From the NCBI GenBank assembly GCA_964247055.1, contig OZ176052.1:14074001-14138000 (forward strand): 64,000 bases of DNA, given 5' to 3'. Source of the stretch: Paragordius varius. Its lineage: Eukaryota > Nematomorpha. Position 1 is the first letter of the stretch. Each line of letters opens with the position of its first letter. The translations under genes were made by a program, and so were the position numbers. The notes below the pieces were generated by a model that was not told where the DNA came from, did no database searches, and was given only the letters and a program-made list of their open reading frames with translations. Below are positions 12,396 to 27,100 of the stretch, piece by piece.

Positions 12396-14002
12396 ACTAC
12401 CATAGGGCTACCCAAAAAAAATTATAGTGACATCACCTGATCAAATTTGGATTTTAGGTAGCCATTTTTATTTTTAAAATCGTATAAAATAAATTTTTTA
12501 AATATTTAAAAAATTCATAAATATTACATTTATAGTCCGATCCCCAAAATATTTGGGGTGATGATGGAACAACCATAGGGCTACGCAAAAAAAATTATGG
12601 CGACATCACCTGATCAAATTTGGATTTTAGGTAGCCATTTTTATTTTTAAAATCGTATAAAATAAATTTTTTAAATATTTAAAAAATTCAAAAAAATTAC
12701 ATTTATACTCCGATCTCGAAAATATTTGGGGTGATGATGGAACTACCATAGGGCTACCCAAAAAAAATTATGGCGACATCACCTGATCAAATTTGGATTT
12801 TAGGTAGCCATTTTTATTTTTAAAATCGTATAAAATAAATTTTTTAAATGTTTAAAAAATTCATAAAAATTACATTTATAGTCCGATCCCCAAAATATTT
12901 GGGGTGATGATGGAATTACCATAGGGCTACCCAAAAAAAATTATGGTGACATCACCTGATCAAATTTGGATTTTAGGTAGCCATTTTTATTTTTAAAATC
13001 GTATAAAATAAATTTTTTAAATGTTTAAAAAATTCATAAAAATTACATTTATAGTCCGATCCCCAAAATATTTGGGGTGATGATGGAACTACCATAGGGC
13101 TACCCAAAAAAAATTATAGTGACATCACCTGATCAAATTTGGATTTTAGGTAGCCATTTTTATTTTTAAAATCGTATAAAATAAATTTTTTAAATATTTA
13201 AAAAATTCATAAAAATTACATTTATAGTCCGATCCCCAAAATATTTGGGGTGATGATGGAACAACCATAGGGCTACGCAAAAAAAATTATGGCGACATCA
13301 CCTGATCAAATTTGGATTTTAGGTAGCCATTTTTATTTTTAAAATCGTATAAAATAAATTTTTTAAATATTTAAAAAATTCAAAAAAATTACATTTATAC
13401 TCCGATCCCCAAAATATTTGGGGTGATGATGGAATTACCATAGGGCTACCCAAAAAAAATTATGGTGACATCACCTGATCAAATTTGGATTTTAGGTAGC
13501 CATTTTTATTTTTAAAATCGTATAAAATAATTTTTTAAATGTTTAAAAAATTCATAAAAATTACATTTATAGTCCGATCCCCAAAATATTTGGGGTGATG
13601 ATGGAATTACCATAGGGCTACCCAAAAAAATTATGGTGACATCACCTGATCAAATTTGGATTTTAGGTAGCCATTTTTATTTTTAATATCGTATAAAATA
13701 AATTTTTTAAATATTTAAAAAATTCAAAAAAATTACATTTATACTCCGATCCCCAAAATATTTGGGGTGATGATGGAATTACCATAGGGCTACCCAAAAA
13801 AAATTATGGCGACATCACCTGATCAAATTTGGATTTAAGGTAGCCATTTTTATTTTTAAAATCGTATAAAATAAATTTTTTAAATATTTAAAAAATTCAA
13901 AAAAATTACATTTATACTCCGATCCCCAAAATATTTGGGGTGATGATGGAATTACCATAGGGCTACCCAAAAAAAATTATGGTGACATCACCTGATCAAA
14001 TT

Positions 14003-14020
14003 TGGATTTTAGGCCATTTT
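14003..14020 (+). repeat. Variant monomer lacking TAG in GGTAGCC
   Basis: TTTTAGGTAGCC is reduced to TTTTAGGCC, a 3-bp deletion that removes one arm of the GGTAGCC/GGCTACC inverted pair. It also occurs at 22,979, 54,064 and 62,689. It marks both the ~9-kb duplication and the ~40-kb duplication. The distance 14,011 to 22,979 is 8,968 bp and 54,064 to 62,689 is 8,625 bp. The 343-bp difference is the two-monomer loss near 62.47 kb. Confidence 0.87.
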
Positions 14021-16299
14021 TATTTTTAAAATCGTATAAAATAAATTTTTTAAATATTTAAAAAATTCATAAAAATTACATTTATACTCCGATCTCGAAA
14101 ATATTTGGGGTTATGATGGAACTACCATAGGGCTACCCAAAAAAAATTATGGCGACATCACCAGATCAAATTTGGATTTTAGGTAGCCATTTTTATTTTT
14201 AAAATCGTATAAAATAAATTTTTTAAATGTTTAAAAAATTCATAAAAATTACATTTATAGTCCGATCCCCAAAATATTTGGGGTGATGATGGAATTACCA
14301 TAGGGCTACCCAAAAAAATTATGGTGACATCACCTGATCAAATTTGGATTTTAGGTAGCCATTTTTATTTTTAATATCGTATAAAATAAATTTTTTAAAT
14401 ATTTAAAAAATTCATAAAAATTACATTTATAGTCCGATCCCCAAAATATTTGGGGTGATGATGGAACTACCATAGGGCTACCCAAAAAAAATTATAGTGA
14501 CATCACCTGATCAAATTTGGATATTAGGTAGCCATTTTTATTTTTAATATCGTATAAAATAAATTTTTTAAATATTTAAAAAATTCATAAAAATTACATT
14601 TATAGTCCGATCCCCAAAATATTTGAGGTGATGATGGAACAACCATAGGGCTACGCAAAAAAAATTATGGCGACATTACCTGATCAAATTTGGATTTTAG
14701 GTAGCCATTTTTATTTTTAAAATCGTATAAAATAAATTTTTTAAATATTTAAAAAATTCAAAAAAATTACATTTATACTCCGATCTCGAAAATATTTGGG
14801 GTGATGATGGAACTACCATAGGGCTACCCAAAAAAAATTATGGCGACATCACCTGATCAAATTTGGATTTTAGGTAGTCATTTTTATTTTTAAAATCCTA
14901 TAAAATAAATTTTTTAAATATTTAAAAAATTCATAAAAATTACATTTATACTCCGATATCGAAAATATTTGGGGTGATGATGGAACTACCATAGGGCTAC
15001 CCAAAAAAAATTATAGTGACATCACCTGATCAGATTTGGATTTTAGATAAACCATTTTTATTTTTAATATCGTATAAAATAAATTTTTTAAATATTTAAA
15101 AAATTCATAAAAATTACATTTATAGTCCGATCCCCAAAATATTTGGGGTGATGATGGAACTACCATAGGGCTACCCAAAAAAAATTATAGTGACATCACC
15201 TGATCAAATTTGGATTTTAGGTAGCCATTTTTATTTTTAAAATCGTATAAAATAAATTTTTTAAATATTTAAAGAATTCATAAAAATTACATTTATAGTC
15301 CGATCCCCAAAGTATTTGGGGTGATTATGGAACTACCATAGGGCTACCCAAAAAAATTATGGCGACATCACCTGATCAAATTTGGATTTTAGGTAGCCAT
15401 TTTTATTTTTAAAATCGTATAAAATAAATTTTTTAAATATTTAAAAAATTCATAAAAATTACATTTATAGTCCGATCTCGACAATATTTGGGGTGATGAT
15501 GGAATTACCATAGGGCTACCCAAAAAAAATTATGGTGATATCACCTGATCAAATTTGGATTTTAGGTAGCCATTTTTATTTTTAAAATCGTATAAAATAA
15601 ATTTTTTAAATATTTAAAAAATTCATAAAAATTACATTTATACTCCGATCTCGAAAATATTTGGGGTGATGATGGAACTACCATAGGGCTACCCAAAAAA
15701 ATTATGGTGACATCACCTGATCAATTTTGGATTTTAGGTAGCCATTTTTATTTTTAAAATCGTATAAAATAAATTTTTTAAATATTTAAAAAATTCATAA
15801 AAATTACATTTATACTCCGATCTCGAAAATATTTGGGGTGATGATGGAACTACCATAGGGCTACCCAAAAAAAATTATAGTGACATCACCTGATCAAATT
15901 TGGATTTTAGGTAGCCATTTTTATTTTTAAAATCGTATAAAATAAATTTTTTAAATATTTAAAAAATTGATAAAAATTACATTTATAGTCCGATCCCCAA
16001 AATATTTGGGGTGATGATGGAACTACCATAGGGCTACCCAAAAAAAATTATGGTGACATCACCTGATCAAATTTGGATTTTAGGTAGCCATTTTTATTTT
16101 TAAAATCATATAAAATAAATTTTTTAAATATTTAAAAAATTCATAAAAATTACATTTATACTCCGATCTCGAAAATATTTGGGGTGATGATGGAACTACC
16201 ATAGGGCTACCCAAAAAAAATTATGGTGACATCACCTGATCAAATTTGGATTTTAGGTAGCCATTTTTATTTTTAAAATCGTATAAAATAAATTTTTTA

Positions 16300-19200
16300 A
16301 ATATTTAAAAAATTCATAAAAGTTACATTTATAGTCCGATCCCCAAAATATTTGTGGTGATGATGGAACTACCATAGGGCTACCCAAAAAAAATTATGGT
16401 GACATCACCTGATCAAATTTGGATTTTAGGTAGCCATTTTTATTTTTCAAATCGTATAAAATAAATTTTTTAAATATTTAAAAAATTCAAAAAAATTACA
16501 TTTATACTCCGATCTCGACAATATTTGGGGTGATGATGGAATTACCATAGGGCTACCCAAAAAAAATTATGGTGACATCACCTGATCAAATTTGGATTTT
16601 AGGTAGCCATTTTTATTTTTAAAATCGTATAAAATAAATTTTTTAAATATTTAAAAAATTCATAAAAATTACATTTATACTCCGATCTCGAAAATATTTG
16701 GGGTGATGATGGAACTACCATAGGGCTACCCAAAAAAAATTATGGTGACATCACATGATCAAATTTGGATTTTAGGTAGCCATTTTTATTTTTAAAATCG
16801 TATAAAATAAATTTTTTAAATATTTAAAAAATTCATAAAAATTACATTTATACTCCGATCTCGATAATATTTGGGGTGATGATGGAACTACCATAGGGCT
16901 ACCCAAAAAAAATTATAGTGACATCACCTGATCAAATTTGGATTTTAGGTAGCCATTTTTTTTAAAATCGTATAAAATAAATTTTTTAAATATTTAAAAA
17001 ATTCATAAAAATTACATTTATAGTCCGATCCCCAAAATATTTGGGGTGATGATGGAATTACCATAGGGCTACCCAAAAAAAATTATGGTGACATCACCTG
17101 ATCAAATTTGGATTTTAGGTAGCCATTTTTATTTTTAATATCGTATAAAATAAATTTTTTAAATATTTAAAAAATTCATAAAAATTACATTTATAGTCTG
17201 ATCCCCAAAATATTTGAGGTGATGATGGAACAACCATAGGGCTACGCAAAAAAAATTTAGCGACATCACCTGATCAAATTTGGATTTTAGGTAGCCATTT
17301 TTATTTTTAAAATCGTATAAAATAAATTTTTTAAATATTTAAAAAATTCAAAAAAATTACATTTATACTCCGATCTCGAAAATATTTGGGGTGATGATGG
17401 AACTACCATAGGGCTACCCAAAAAAAATTATAGTGACATCACCTGATCAAATTTGGATTTTAGGTAGCCATTTTTATTTTTAAAATCGTATAAAATAAAT
17501 TTTTTAAATATTTAAAAAATTCATAAAAATTACATTTATAGTCCGATCCCCAAAATATTTGGGGTGATGATGGAATTACCATAGGGCTACCCAAAAAAAA
17601 TTATGGTGACATCACCTGATCAAATTTGGATTTTAGGTAGCCATTTTTATTTTTAATATCGTATAAAATAAATTTTTTAAATATTTAAAAAATTCAAAAA
17701 AATTACATTTATACTCCGATCTCGAAAATATTTGGGGTGATGATGGAACTACCATAGGGCTACCCAAAAAAAATTAAGGCGACATCACCAGATCAAATTT
17801 GGATTTTAGGTAGCCATTTTTATTTTTAAAATCATATAAAATAAATTTTTTAAATATTTAAAAAATTCATAAAAATTACATTTATACTCCGATCTCGAAA
17901 ATATTTGGGGTGATGATGGAACTACCATAGGGCTACCCAAAAAAAATTATGGTGACATCACCTGATCAAATTTGGATTTTAGGTAGCCATTTTTATTTTT
18001 AAAATCGTATAAAATAAATTTTTTAAATATTTAAAAAATTCATAAAAGTTACATTTATAGTCCGATCCCCAAAATATTTGTGGTGATGATGGAACTACCA
18101 TAGGGCTACCCAAAAAAAATTATGGTGACATCACCTGATCAAATTTGGATTTTAGGTAGCCATTTTTATTTTTCAAATCGTATAAAATAAATTTTTTAAA
18201 TATTTAAAAAATTCAAAAAAATTACATTTATACTCCGATCTCGACAATATTTGGGGTGATGATGGAATTACCATAGGGCTACCCAAAAAAAATTATGGTG
18301 ACATCACCTGATCAAATTTGGATTTTAGGTAGCCATTTTTATTTTTAATATCGTATAAAATAAATTTTTTAAATATTTAAAAAATTCATAAAAATTACAT
18401 TTATAGTCCGATCTCGAAAATATTTGGGGTGATGATGGAACTACCATAGGGCTACCCAAAAAAAATTATGGTGACATCACCTGATCAATTTTGGATTTTA
18501 GGTAGCCATTTTTATTTTTAAAATCGTATAAAATAAATTTTTTAAATATTTAAAAAATTCATAAAAATTACATTTATACTCCGATCTCGAAAATATTTGG
18601 GGTGATGATGGAACTACCATAGGGCTACCCAAAAAAAATTATAGTGACATCACCTGATCAAATTTGGATTTTAGGTAGCCATTTTTATTTTTAAAATCGT
18701 ATAAAATAAATTTTTTAAATATTTAAAAAATTCATAAAAATTACATTTATAGTCCGATCCCCAAAATATTTGGGGTGATGATGGAACTACCATAGGGCTA
18801 CCCAAAAAAAATTATGGTGACATCACCTGATCAAATTTGGATTTTAGGTAGCCATTTTTATTTTTAAAATCATATAAAATAAATTTTTTAAATATTTAAA
18901 AAATTCATAAAAATTACATTTATACTCCGATCTCGAAAATATTTGGGGTGATGATGGAACTACCATAGGGCTACCCAAAAAAAATTATGGTGACATCACC
19001 TGATCAAATTTGGATTTTAGGTAGCCATTTTTATTTTTAAAATCGTATAAAATAAATTTTTTAAATATTTAAAAAATTCATAAAAGTTACATTTATAGTC
19101 CGATCCCCAAAATATTTGTGGTGATGATGGAACTACCATAGGGCTACCCAAAAAAAATTATGGTGACATCACCTGATTAAATTTGGATTTTAGGTAGCCA

Positions 19201-20750
19201 TTTTTATTTTTCAAATCGTATAAAATAAATTTTTTAAATATTTAAAAAATTCAAAAAAATTACATTTATACTCCGATCTCGACAATATTTGGGGTGATGA
19301 TGGAATTACCATAGGGCTACCCAAAAAAAATTATGGTGACATCACCTGATCAAATTTGGATTTTAGGTAGCCATTTTTATTTTTAAAATCGTATAAAATA
19401 AATTTTTTAAATATTTAAAAAATTCATAAAAATTACATTTATACTCCGATCTCGAAAATATTTGGGGTGATGATGGAACTACCATAGCGCTACCCAAAAA
19501 AAATTATGGTGACATCACCTGATCAAATTTGGATTTTAGGTAGCCATTTTTATTTTTAAAATCGTATAAAATAAATTTTTTAAATATTTAAAAAATTCAT
19601 AAAAGTTACATTTATAGTCCGATCCCCAAAATATTTGTGGTGATGATGGAACTACCATAGGGCTACCCAAAAAAAATTATGGTGACATCACATGATCAAA
19701 TTTGGATTTTAGGTAGCCATTTTTATTTTTAAAATCGTATAAAATAAATTTTTTAAATATTTAAAAAATTCATAAAAATTACATTTATACTCCGATCTCG
19801 AAAATATTTGGGGTGATGATGGAACTACCATAGGGCTACCCAAAAAAAATTATAGTGACATCACCTGATCAAATTTGGATTTTAGGTAGCCATTTTTATT
19901 TTTAAAATCGTATAAAATAAATTTTTTAAATATTTAAAAAATTCATAAAAATTACATTTATAGTCCGATCCCCAAAATATTTGGGGTGATGATGGAATTA
20001 CCATAGGGCTACCCAAAAAAAATTATGGTGACATCACCTGATCAAATTTGGATTTTAGGTAGCCATTTTTATTTTTAATATCGTATAAAATAAATTTTTT
20101 AAATATTTAAAAAATTCATAAAAATTACATTTATAGTCTGATCCCCAAAATATTTGAGGTGATGATGGAACAACCATAGGGCTACGCAAAAAAAATTTAG
20201 CGACATCACCTGATCAAATTTGGATTTTAGGTAGCCATTTTTATTTTTAAAATCGTATAAAATAAATTTTTTAAATATTTAAAAAATTCAAAAAAATTAC
20301 ATTTATACTCCGATCTCGAAAATATTTGGGGTGATGATGGAACTACCATAGGGCTACCCAAAAAAAATTATAGTGACATCACCTGATCAAATTTGGATTT
20401 TAGGTAGCCATTTTTATTTTTAAAATCGTATAAAATAAATTTTTTAAATATTTAAAAAATTCATAAAAATTACATTTATAGTCCGATCCCCAAAATATTT
20501 GGGGTGATGATGGAATTACCATAGGGCTACCCAAAAAAAATTATGGTGACATCACCTGATCAAATTTGGATTTTAGGTAGCCATTTTTATTTTTAATATC
20601 GTATAAAATAAATTTTTTAAATATTTAAAAAATTCAAAAAAATTACATTTATACTCCGATCTCGAAAATATTTGGGGTGATGATGGAACTACCATAGGGC
20701 TACCCAAAAAAAATTATGGCGACATCACCAGATCAAATTTGGATTTTAGG
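16300..20750 (+). repeat. ~17-monomer duplication (2,940 bp) with internal steps
   Basis: GTCTGATCCC recurs at 17,196 and 20,136 (2,940 bp, 17 monomers minus one base). TCACATGATC recurs at 16,751 and 19,688 (2,937 bp). The 3-bp difference is explained by a short A/T deletion at about 16,961 in the first copy. The linked variants TAAAAGTTAC and TTTGTGGTG occur at 16,351, 18,077, 19,115 and 19,634, spaced 10, 6 and 3 monomers, so smaller steps are layered on top. Block edges are approximate. Confidence 0.75.
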
Positions 20751-23700
20751 TAACCATTTTTATTTTTAATATCGTATAAAATAAATTTTTTAAATATTTA
20801 AAAAATTCATAAAAATTACATTTATAGTCCGATCCCCAAAATATTTGGGGTGATGATGGAACTACCATAGGGCTAAATTATAGTGACATCACCTGATCAA
20901 ATTTAGATTTTAGGTAGCCATTTTAATTTTTAAAATCGTATAAAATAAATTTTTTAAATATTTAAAAAATTCAAAAAAATTACATTTATACTCCGATCTC
21001 GAAAATATTTGGGGTGATGATGGAACTACCATAGGGCTACCCAAAAAAAATTATGGCGACATCACCTGATCAAATTTGGATTTTAGGTAGCCATTTTTAT
21101 TTTTAAAATCGTATGAAATAAATTTTTTAAATATTTAAAAAATTCATAAAAATTACATTTATACTCCGATCTCGAAAATATTTGGGGTGATGATGGAACT
21201 ACCATAGGGCTACCCAAAAAAAATTATAGTGACATCACCTGATCAAATTTGGATTTTAGGTAGCCATTTTTATTTTTAAAATCGTATAAAATAAATTTTT
21301 TAAATATTTAAAAAATTCATAAAAATTACATTTATAGTCCGATCACAATATTTGGTATGATGATGGAACTACCATAGGGCTACCCAAAAAAAATTATAGT
21401 GACATCACCTGATCAAATTTGGATTTTAGGTAGCCATTTTTATTTTTAAAATCGTATAAAATAAATTTTTTTAATATTTAAAAAATTCATAAAAATTACA
21501 TTTATAGTCCGATCCCCAAAATATTTGGGGTGATGATGGAACAACCATAGGGCTACGCAAAAAAAATTATGGCGACATCACCTGATCAAATTTGGATTTT
21601 AGGTAGCCATTTTTATTTTTAAAATCGTATAAAATAAATTTTTTAAATATTTAAAAAATTCAAAAAAATTACATTTATACTCCGATCTCGAAAATATTTG
21701 GGGTGATGATGGAATTACCATAGGGCTACCCAAAAAAATTATGGTGACATCACCTGATCAAATTTGGATTTTAGGTAGCCATTTTTATTTTTAAAATCGT
21801 ATAAAATAATTTTTTAAATGTTTAAAAAATTCATAAAAATTACATTTATAGTCCGATCCCCAAAATATTTGGGGTGATGATGGAATTACCATAGGGCTAC
21901 CCAAAAAAATTATGGTGACATCACCTGATCAAATTTGGATTTTAGGTAGCCATTTTTATTTTTAATATCGTATAAAATAAATTTTTTAAATATTTAAAAA
22001 ATTCATAAAAATTACATTTATAGTCCGATCCCCAAAATATTTGGGGTGATGATGGAACTACCATAGGGCTACCCAAAAAAAATTATAATGACATCACCTG
22101 ATCAAATTTGGATTTTAGGTAGCCATTTTTATTTTTAATATCGTATAAAATAAATTTTTTAAATATTTAAAAAATTCAAAAAAATTACATTTATACTCCG
22201 ATCTCGAAAATATTTGGGGTGATGATGGAACTACCATAGGGCTACCCAAAAAAAATTATGGCGACATCACCTGATCAAATTTGGATTTTAGGTAGCCATT
22301 TTTATTTTTAAAATCGTATAAAATAAATTTTTTAAATATTTAAAAAATTCATAAAAATTACATTTATACTCCGATCTCGAAAATATTTGGGGTGATGATG
22401 GAACTACCATAGGGCTACCCAAAAAAAATTATAGTGACATCACCTGATCAGATTTGGATTTTAGGTAGCCATTTTTATTTTTAAAATCGTATAAAATAAA
22501 TTTTTTAAATATTTAAAAAATTCATAAAAATTACATTTATAGTCCGATCACAATATTTGGGGTGATGATGGAACTACCATAGGGCTACCCAAAAAAAATT
22601 ATAGTGACATCACCTGATCAAATTTGGATTTTAGTTAGCCATTTTTATTTTTAAAATCGTATAAAATAAATTTTTTAAATATTTAAAAAATTCATAAAAA
22701 TTACATTTATAGTCCGATCCCCAAAATATTTGGGGTGATGATGGAACAACCATAGGGCTACGCAAAAAAAATTATGGCGACATCACCTGATCAAATTTGG
22801 ATTTAAGGTAGCCATTTTTATTTTTAAAATCGTATAAAATAAATTTTTTAAATATTTAAAAAATTCAAAAAAATTACATTTATACTCCGATCCCCAAAAT
22901 ATTTGGGGTGATGATGGAATTACCATAGGGCTACCCAAAAAAAATTATGGTGACATCACCTGATCAAATTTGGATTTTAGGCCATTTTTATTTTTAAAAT
23001 CGTATAAAATAAATTTTTTAAATATTTAAAAAATTCATAAAAATTACATTTATACTCCGATCTCGAAAATATTTGGGGTGATGATGGAACTACCATAGGG
23101 CTACCCAAAAAAAATTATGGCGACATCACCAGATCAAATTTGGATTTTAGGTAGCCATTTTTATTTTTAAAATCGTATAAAATAAATTTTTTAAATATTT
23201 AAAAAATTCATAAAAATTACATTTATAGTCCGATCCCCAAAATATTTGGGGTGATGATGGAACTACCATAGGGCTACCCAAAAAAAATTATGGTGACATC
23301 ACATGATCAAATTTGGATTTTAGGTAGCCATTTTTATTTTTAAAATCGTATAAAATAAATTTTTTAAATATTTAAAAAATTCATAAAAATTACATTTATA
23401 GTCCGATCCCCAAAATATTTGGGGTGATGATGGAACTACCATAGGGCTACCCAAAAAAAATTATAGTGACATCACCTGATCAAATTTGGATATTAGGTAG
23501 CCATTTTTATTTTTAATATCGTATAAAATAAATTTTTTAAATATTTAAAAAATTCATAAAAATTACATTTATAGTCCGATCCCCAAAATATTTGAGGTGA
23601 TGATGGAACAACCATAGGGCTACGCAAAAAAAATTATGGCGACATCACCTGATCAAATTTGGATTTTAGGTAGCCATTTTTATTTTTAAAATCGTATAAA

Positions 23701-24170
23701 ATAAATTTTTTAAATATTTAAAAAATTCAAAAAAATTACATTTATACTCCGATCTCGAAAATATTTGGGGTGATGATGGAACTACCATAGGGCTACCCAA
23801 AAAAAATTATGGCGACATCACTTGATCAAATTTGGATTTTAGGTAGTCATTTTTATTTTTAAAATCGTATAAAATAAATTTTTTAAATATTTAAAAAATT
23901 CATAAAAATTACATTTATACTCCGATATCGAAAATATTTGGGGTGATGATGGAACTACCATAGGGCTACCCAAAAAAAATTATAGTGACATCACCTGATC
24001 AAATTTGGATTTTAGATAAACCATTTTTATTTTTAATATCGTATAAAATAAATTTTTTAAATATTTAAAAAATTCATAAAAATTACATTTATAGTCCGAT
24101 CCCCAAAATATTTGGGGTGATGATGGAACTACCATAGGGCTACCCAAAAAAAATTATAGTGACATCACCT
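20100..24170 (+). repeat. ~9-kb-spaced duplicated segment, copy 2
   Basis: This is the partner of about 10.4-15.2 kb. It is shorter by about four monomers in total, and by a 9-bp deletion in one of them. The variant TTTTAGATAAACC, in which the usual GGTAGCC has become GATAAACC, occurs only in this pair and in the matching place of the large second copy. That makes it a good tag. Confidence 0.8.
20868..20884 (+). repeat. Monomer with 9-bp deletion in the CCC-A-run
   Basis: The usual GGGCTACCC followed by eight A and TTATAG is reduced to GGGCTAAATTATAG. The same lesion is present at about 60,922-60,936, exactly 40,053 bp away, so it predates the ~40-kb duplication. It is absent from the homologous monomer near 11.5 kb, so it arose after the ~9-kb duplication. 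Confidence 0.88.
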
Positions 24171-27100
24171 GATAAAATTTGGATTTTAGGTAGCCATTTT
24201 TATTTTTAAAATCGTATAAAATAAATTTTTTAAATATTTAAAAAATTCATAAAAATTACATTTATAGTCCGATCCCCAAAATATTTGGGGTGATGATGGA
24301 ACTACCATAGGGCTACCCAAAAAAAATTATGGTGACATCACCTGATCAAATTTGGATTTTAGGTAGCCATTTTTATTTTTAAAATCGTATAAAATAAATT
24401 TTTTAAATATTTAAAAAATTCATAAAAATTACATTTATACTCCGATCTCGAAAATATTTGGGGTGATGATGGAACTACCATAGGACTACCCAAAAAAAAT
24501 TATAGTGACATCACCTGATCAAATTTGGATTTTAGGTAGCCATTTTTATTTTTAAAATCGTATAAAATAAATTTTTTAAATATTTAAAAAATTCATAAAA
24601 ATTACATTTATAGTCCGATCCCCAAAATATTTGAGGTGATGATGGAACAACCATAAAGCTACGCAAAAAGAATTATGGCGACATCACCTGATCAAATTTG
24701 GATTTTAGGTAGCCATTTTTATTTTTAAAATCGTATAAAATAAATTTTTTAAATATTTAAAAAATTCATAAAAATTACATTTATACTCCGATCTCGAAAA
24801 TATTTGGGGTGATGATGGAACTACCATAGGGCTACCCAAAAAAAATTATAGTGACATCACCTGATCAAATTTGGATTTTAGGTAGCCATTTTTATTTTTA
24901 AAATCGTATAAAATAAATTTTTTAAATATTTAAAAAATTCATAAAAATTACATTTATAGTCCGATCCCCAAAATATTTGGGGTGATGATGGAATTACCAT
25001 AGGGCTACCCAAAAAAAATTATGGTGACATCAGCTGATCAAATTTGGATTTTAGGTAGCCATTTTTATTTTTAATATCGTATAAAATAAATTTTTTAAAT
25101 ATTTAAAAAATTCATAAAAATTACATTTATAGTCCGATCCCCAAAATATTTGAGGTGATGATGGAACAACCATAGGGCTACGCAAAAAAAATTATGGCGA
25201 CATCACCTGATCAAATTTGGAATTTAGGTAGCCATTTTTATTTTTAAAATCGTATAAAATAAATTTTTTAAATATTTAATAAATTCAAAAAAATTACATT
25301 TATACTCCGATCTCGAAAATATTTGGGGTGATGATGGAACTACCATAGGGCTACCCAAAAAAAATTATGGCGACATCACCTGATCAAATTTGGATTTTAG
25401 GTAGCCATTTTTATTTTTAAAATCGTATAAAATAAATTTTTTAAATATTTAAAAAATTCATAAAAATTACATTTATACTCCGATCTCGAAAATATTTGGG
25501 GTGATGATGGAACTACCATAGGACTACCCAAAAAAAATTATAGTGACATCACCTGATCAAATTTGGATTTTAGGTAACCATTTTTATTTTTAATATCGTA
25601 TAAAATAAATTTTTTAAATATTTAAAAAATTCATAAAAATTACATTTATAGTCCGATCCCCAAAATATTTGGGGTGATGATGGAACTACCATAGGGCTAC
25701 CCAAAAAAAATTATAGTGACATCACCTGATCAAATTTGGATTTTAGGTAGCCATTTTTATTTTTAAAATCGTATAAAATAAATTTTTTAAATATTTAAAA
25801 AATTCAAAAAAATTACATTTATACTCCGATCTCGAAAATATTTTGGGTGATGATGGAACTACCATAGGGCTACCCAAAAAAAATTATGGCGACATCACCT
25901 GATCAAATTTGGATTTTAGGTAGCCATTTTTATTTTTAAAATCGTATAAAATAAATTTTTTAAATGTTTAAAAAATTCATAAAAATTACATTTATAGTCC
26001 GATCCCCAAAATATTTGGGGTGATGATGGAATTACCATAGGGCTACCCAAAAAAATTATGGTGACATCACCTGATCAAATTTTGATTTTAGGTAGCCATT
26101 TTTATTTTTAAAATCGTATAAAATAAATTTTTTAAATATTTAAAAAATTCATAAAAATTACATTTATACTCCGATCTCGAAAATATTTGGGGTGATGATG
26201 GAACTACCATAGGGCTACCCAAAAAAAATTATAGTGACATCACCTGATCAAATTTGGATTTTAGGTAACCATTTTTATTTTTAATATCGTATAAAATAAA
26301 TTTTTTAAATATTTAAAAAATTCATAAAAATTACATTTATAGTCCGATCCCCAAAATATTTGGGGTGATGATGGAACTACCATAGGGCTACCCAAAAAAA
26401 ATTATAGTGACATCACCTGATAAAATTTGGATTTTAGGTAGCCATTTTTATTTTTAAAATCGTATAAAATAAATTTTTTAAATATTTAAAAAATTCATAA
26501 AAATTACATTTATAGTCCGATCCCCAAAATATTTGGGGTGATGATGGAACTACCATAGGGCTACCCAAAAAAAATTATGGTGACATCACCTGATCAAATT
26601 TGGATTTTAGGTAGCCATTTTTATTTTTAAAATCGTATAAAATAAATTTTTTAAATATTTAAAAAATTCATAAAAATTACATTTATACTCCGATCTCGAA
26701 AATATTTGGGGTGATGATGGAACTACCATAGGACTACCCAAAAAAAATTATAGTGACATCACCTGATCAAATTTGGATTTTAGGTAGCCATTTTTATTTT
26801 TAAAATCGTATAAAATAAATTTTTTAAATATTTAAAAAATTCATAAAAATTACATTTATAGTCCGATCCCCAAAATATTTGAGGTGATGATGGAACAACC
26901 ATAGGGCTACGCAAAAAGAATTATGGCGACATCACCTGATCAAATTTGGATTTAGGTAGCCATTTTTATTTTTAAAATCGTATAAAATAAATTTTTTAAA
27001 TATTTAAAAAATTCATAAAAATTACATTTATACTCCGATCTCGAAAATATTTGGGGTGATGATGGAACTACCATAGGGCTACCCAAAAAAAATTATAGTG

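Larger units (their letters stand above)
10400..15200 (+). repeat. ~9-kb-spaced duplicated segment, copy 1
   Basis: This stretch shares a series of rare variants, in order, with about 20.1-24.1 kb: GTCTGATCCC (10,464 and 20,136), ACCAGATCAAATT with GGTAACC (11,401 and 20,727), CCGATCACAATATTTGGTATG (12,371 and 21,343), TTTTAGGCCATT (14,011 and 22,979), GGATATTAGG (about 14,520 and 23,489) and TTTTAGATAAACC (15,045 and 24,014). The offset falls from 9,672 to 9,326, then 8,972 and 8,969. That is two losses of two monomers in copy 2 plus small deletions, including a 9-bp one at about 20,875. The left edge is approximate. Confidence 0.8.
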
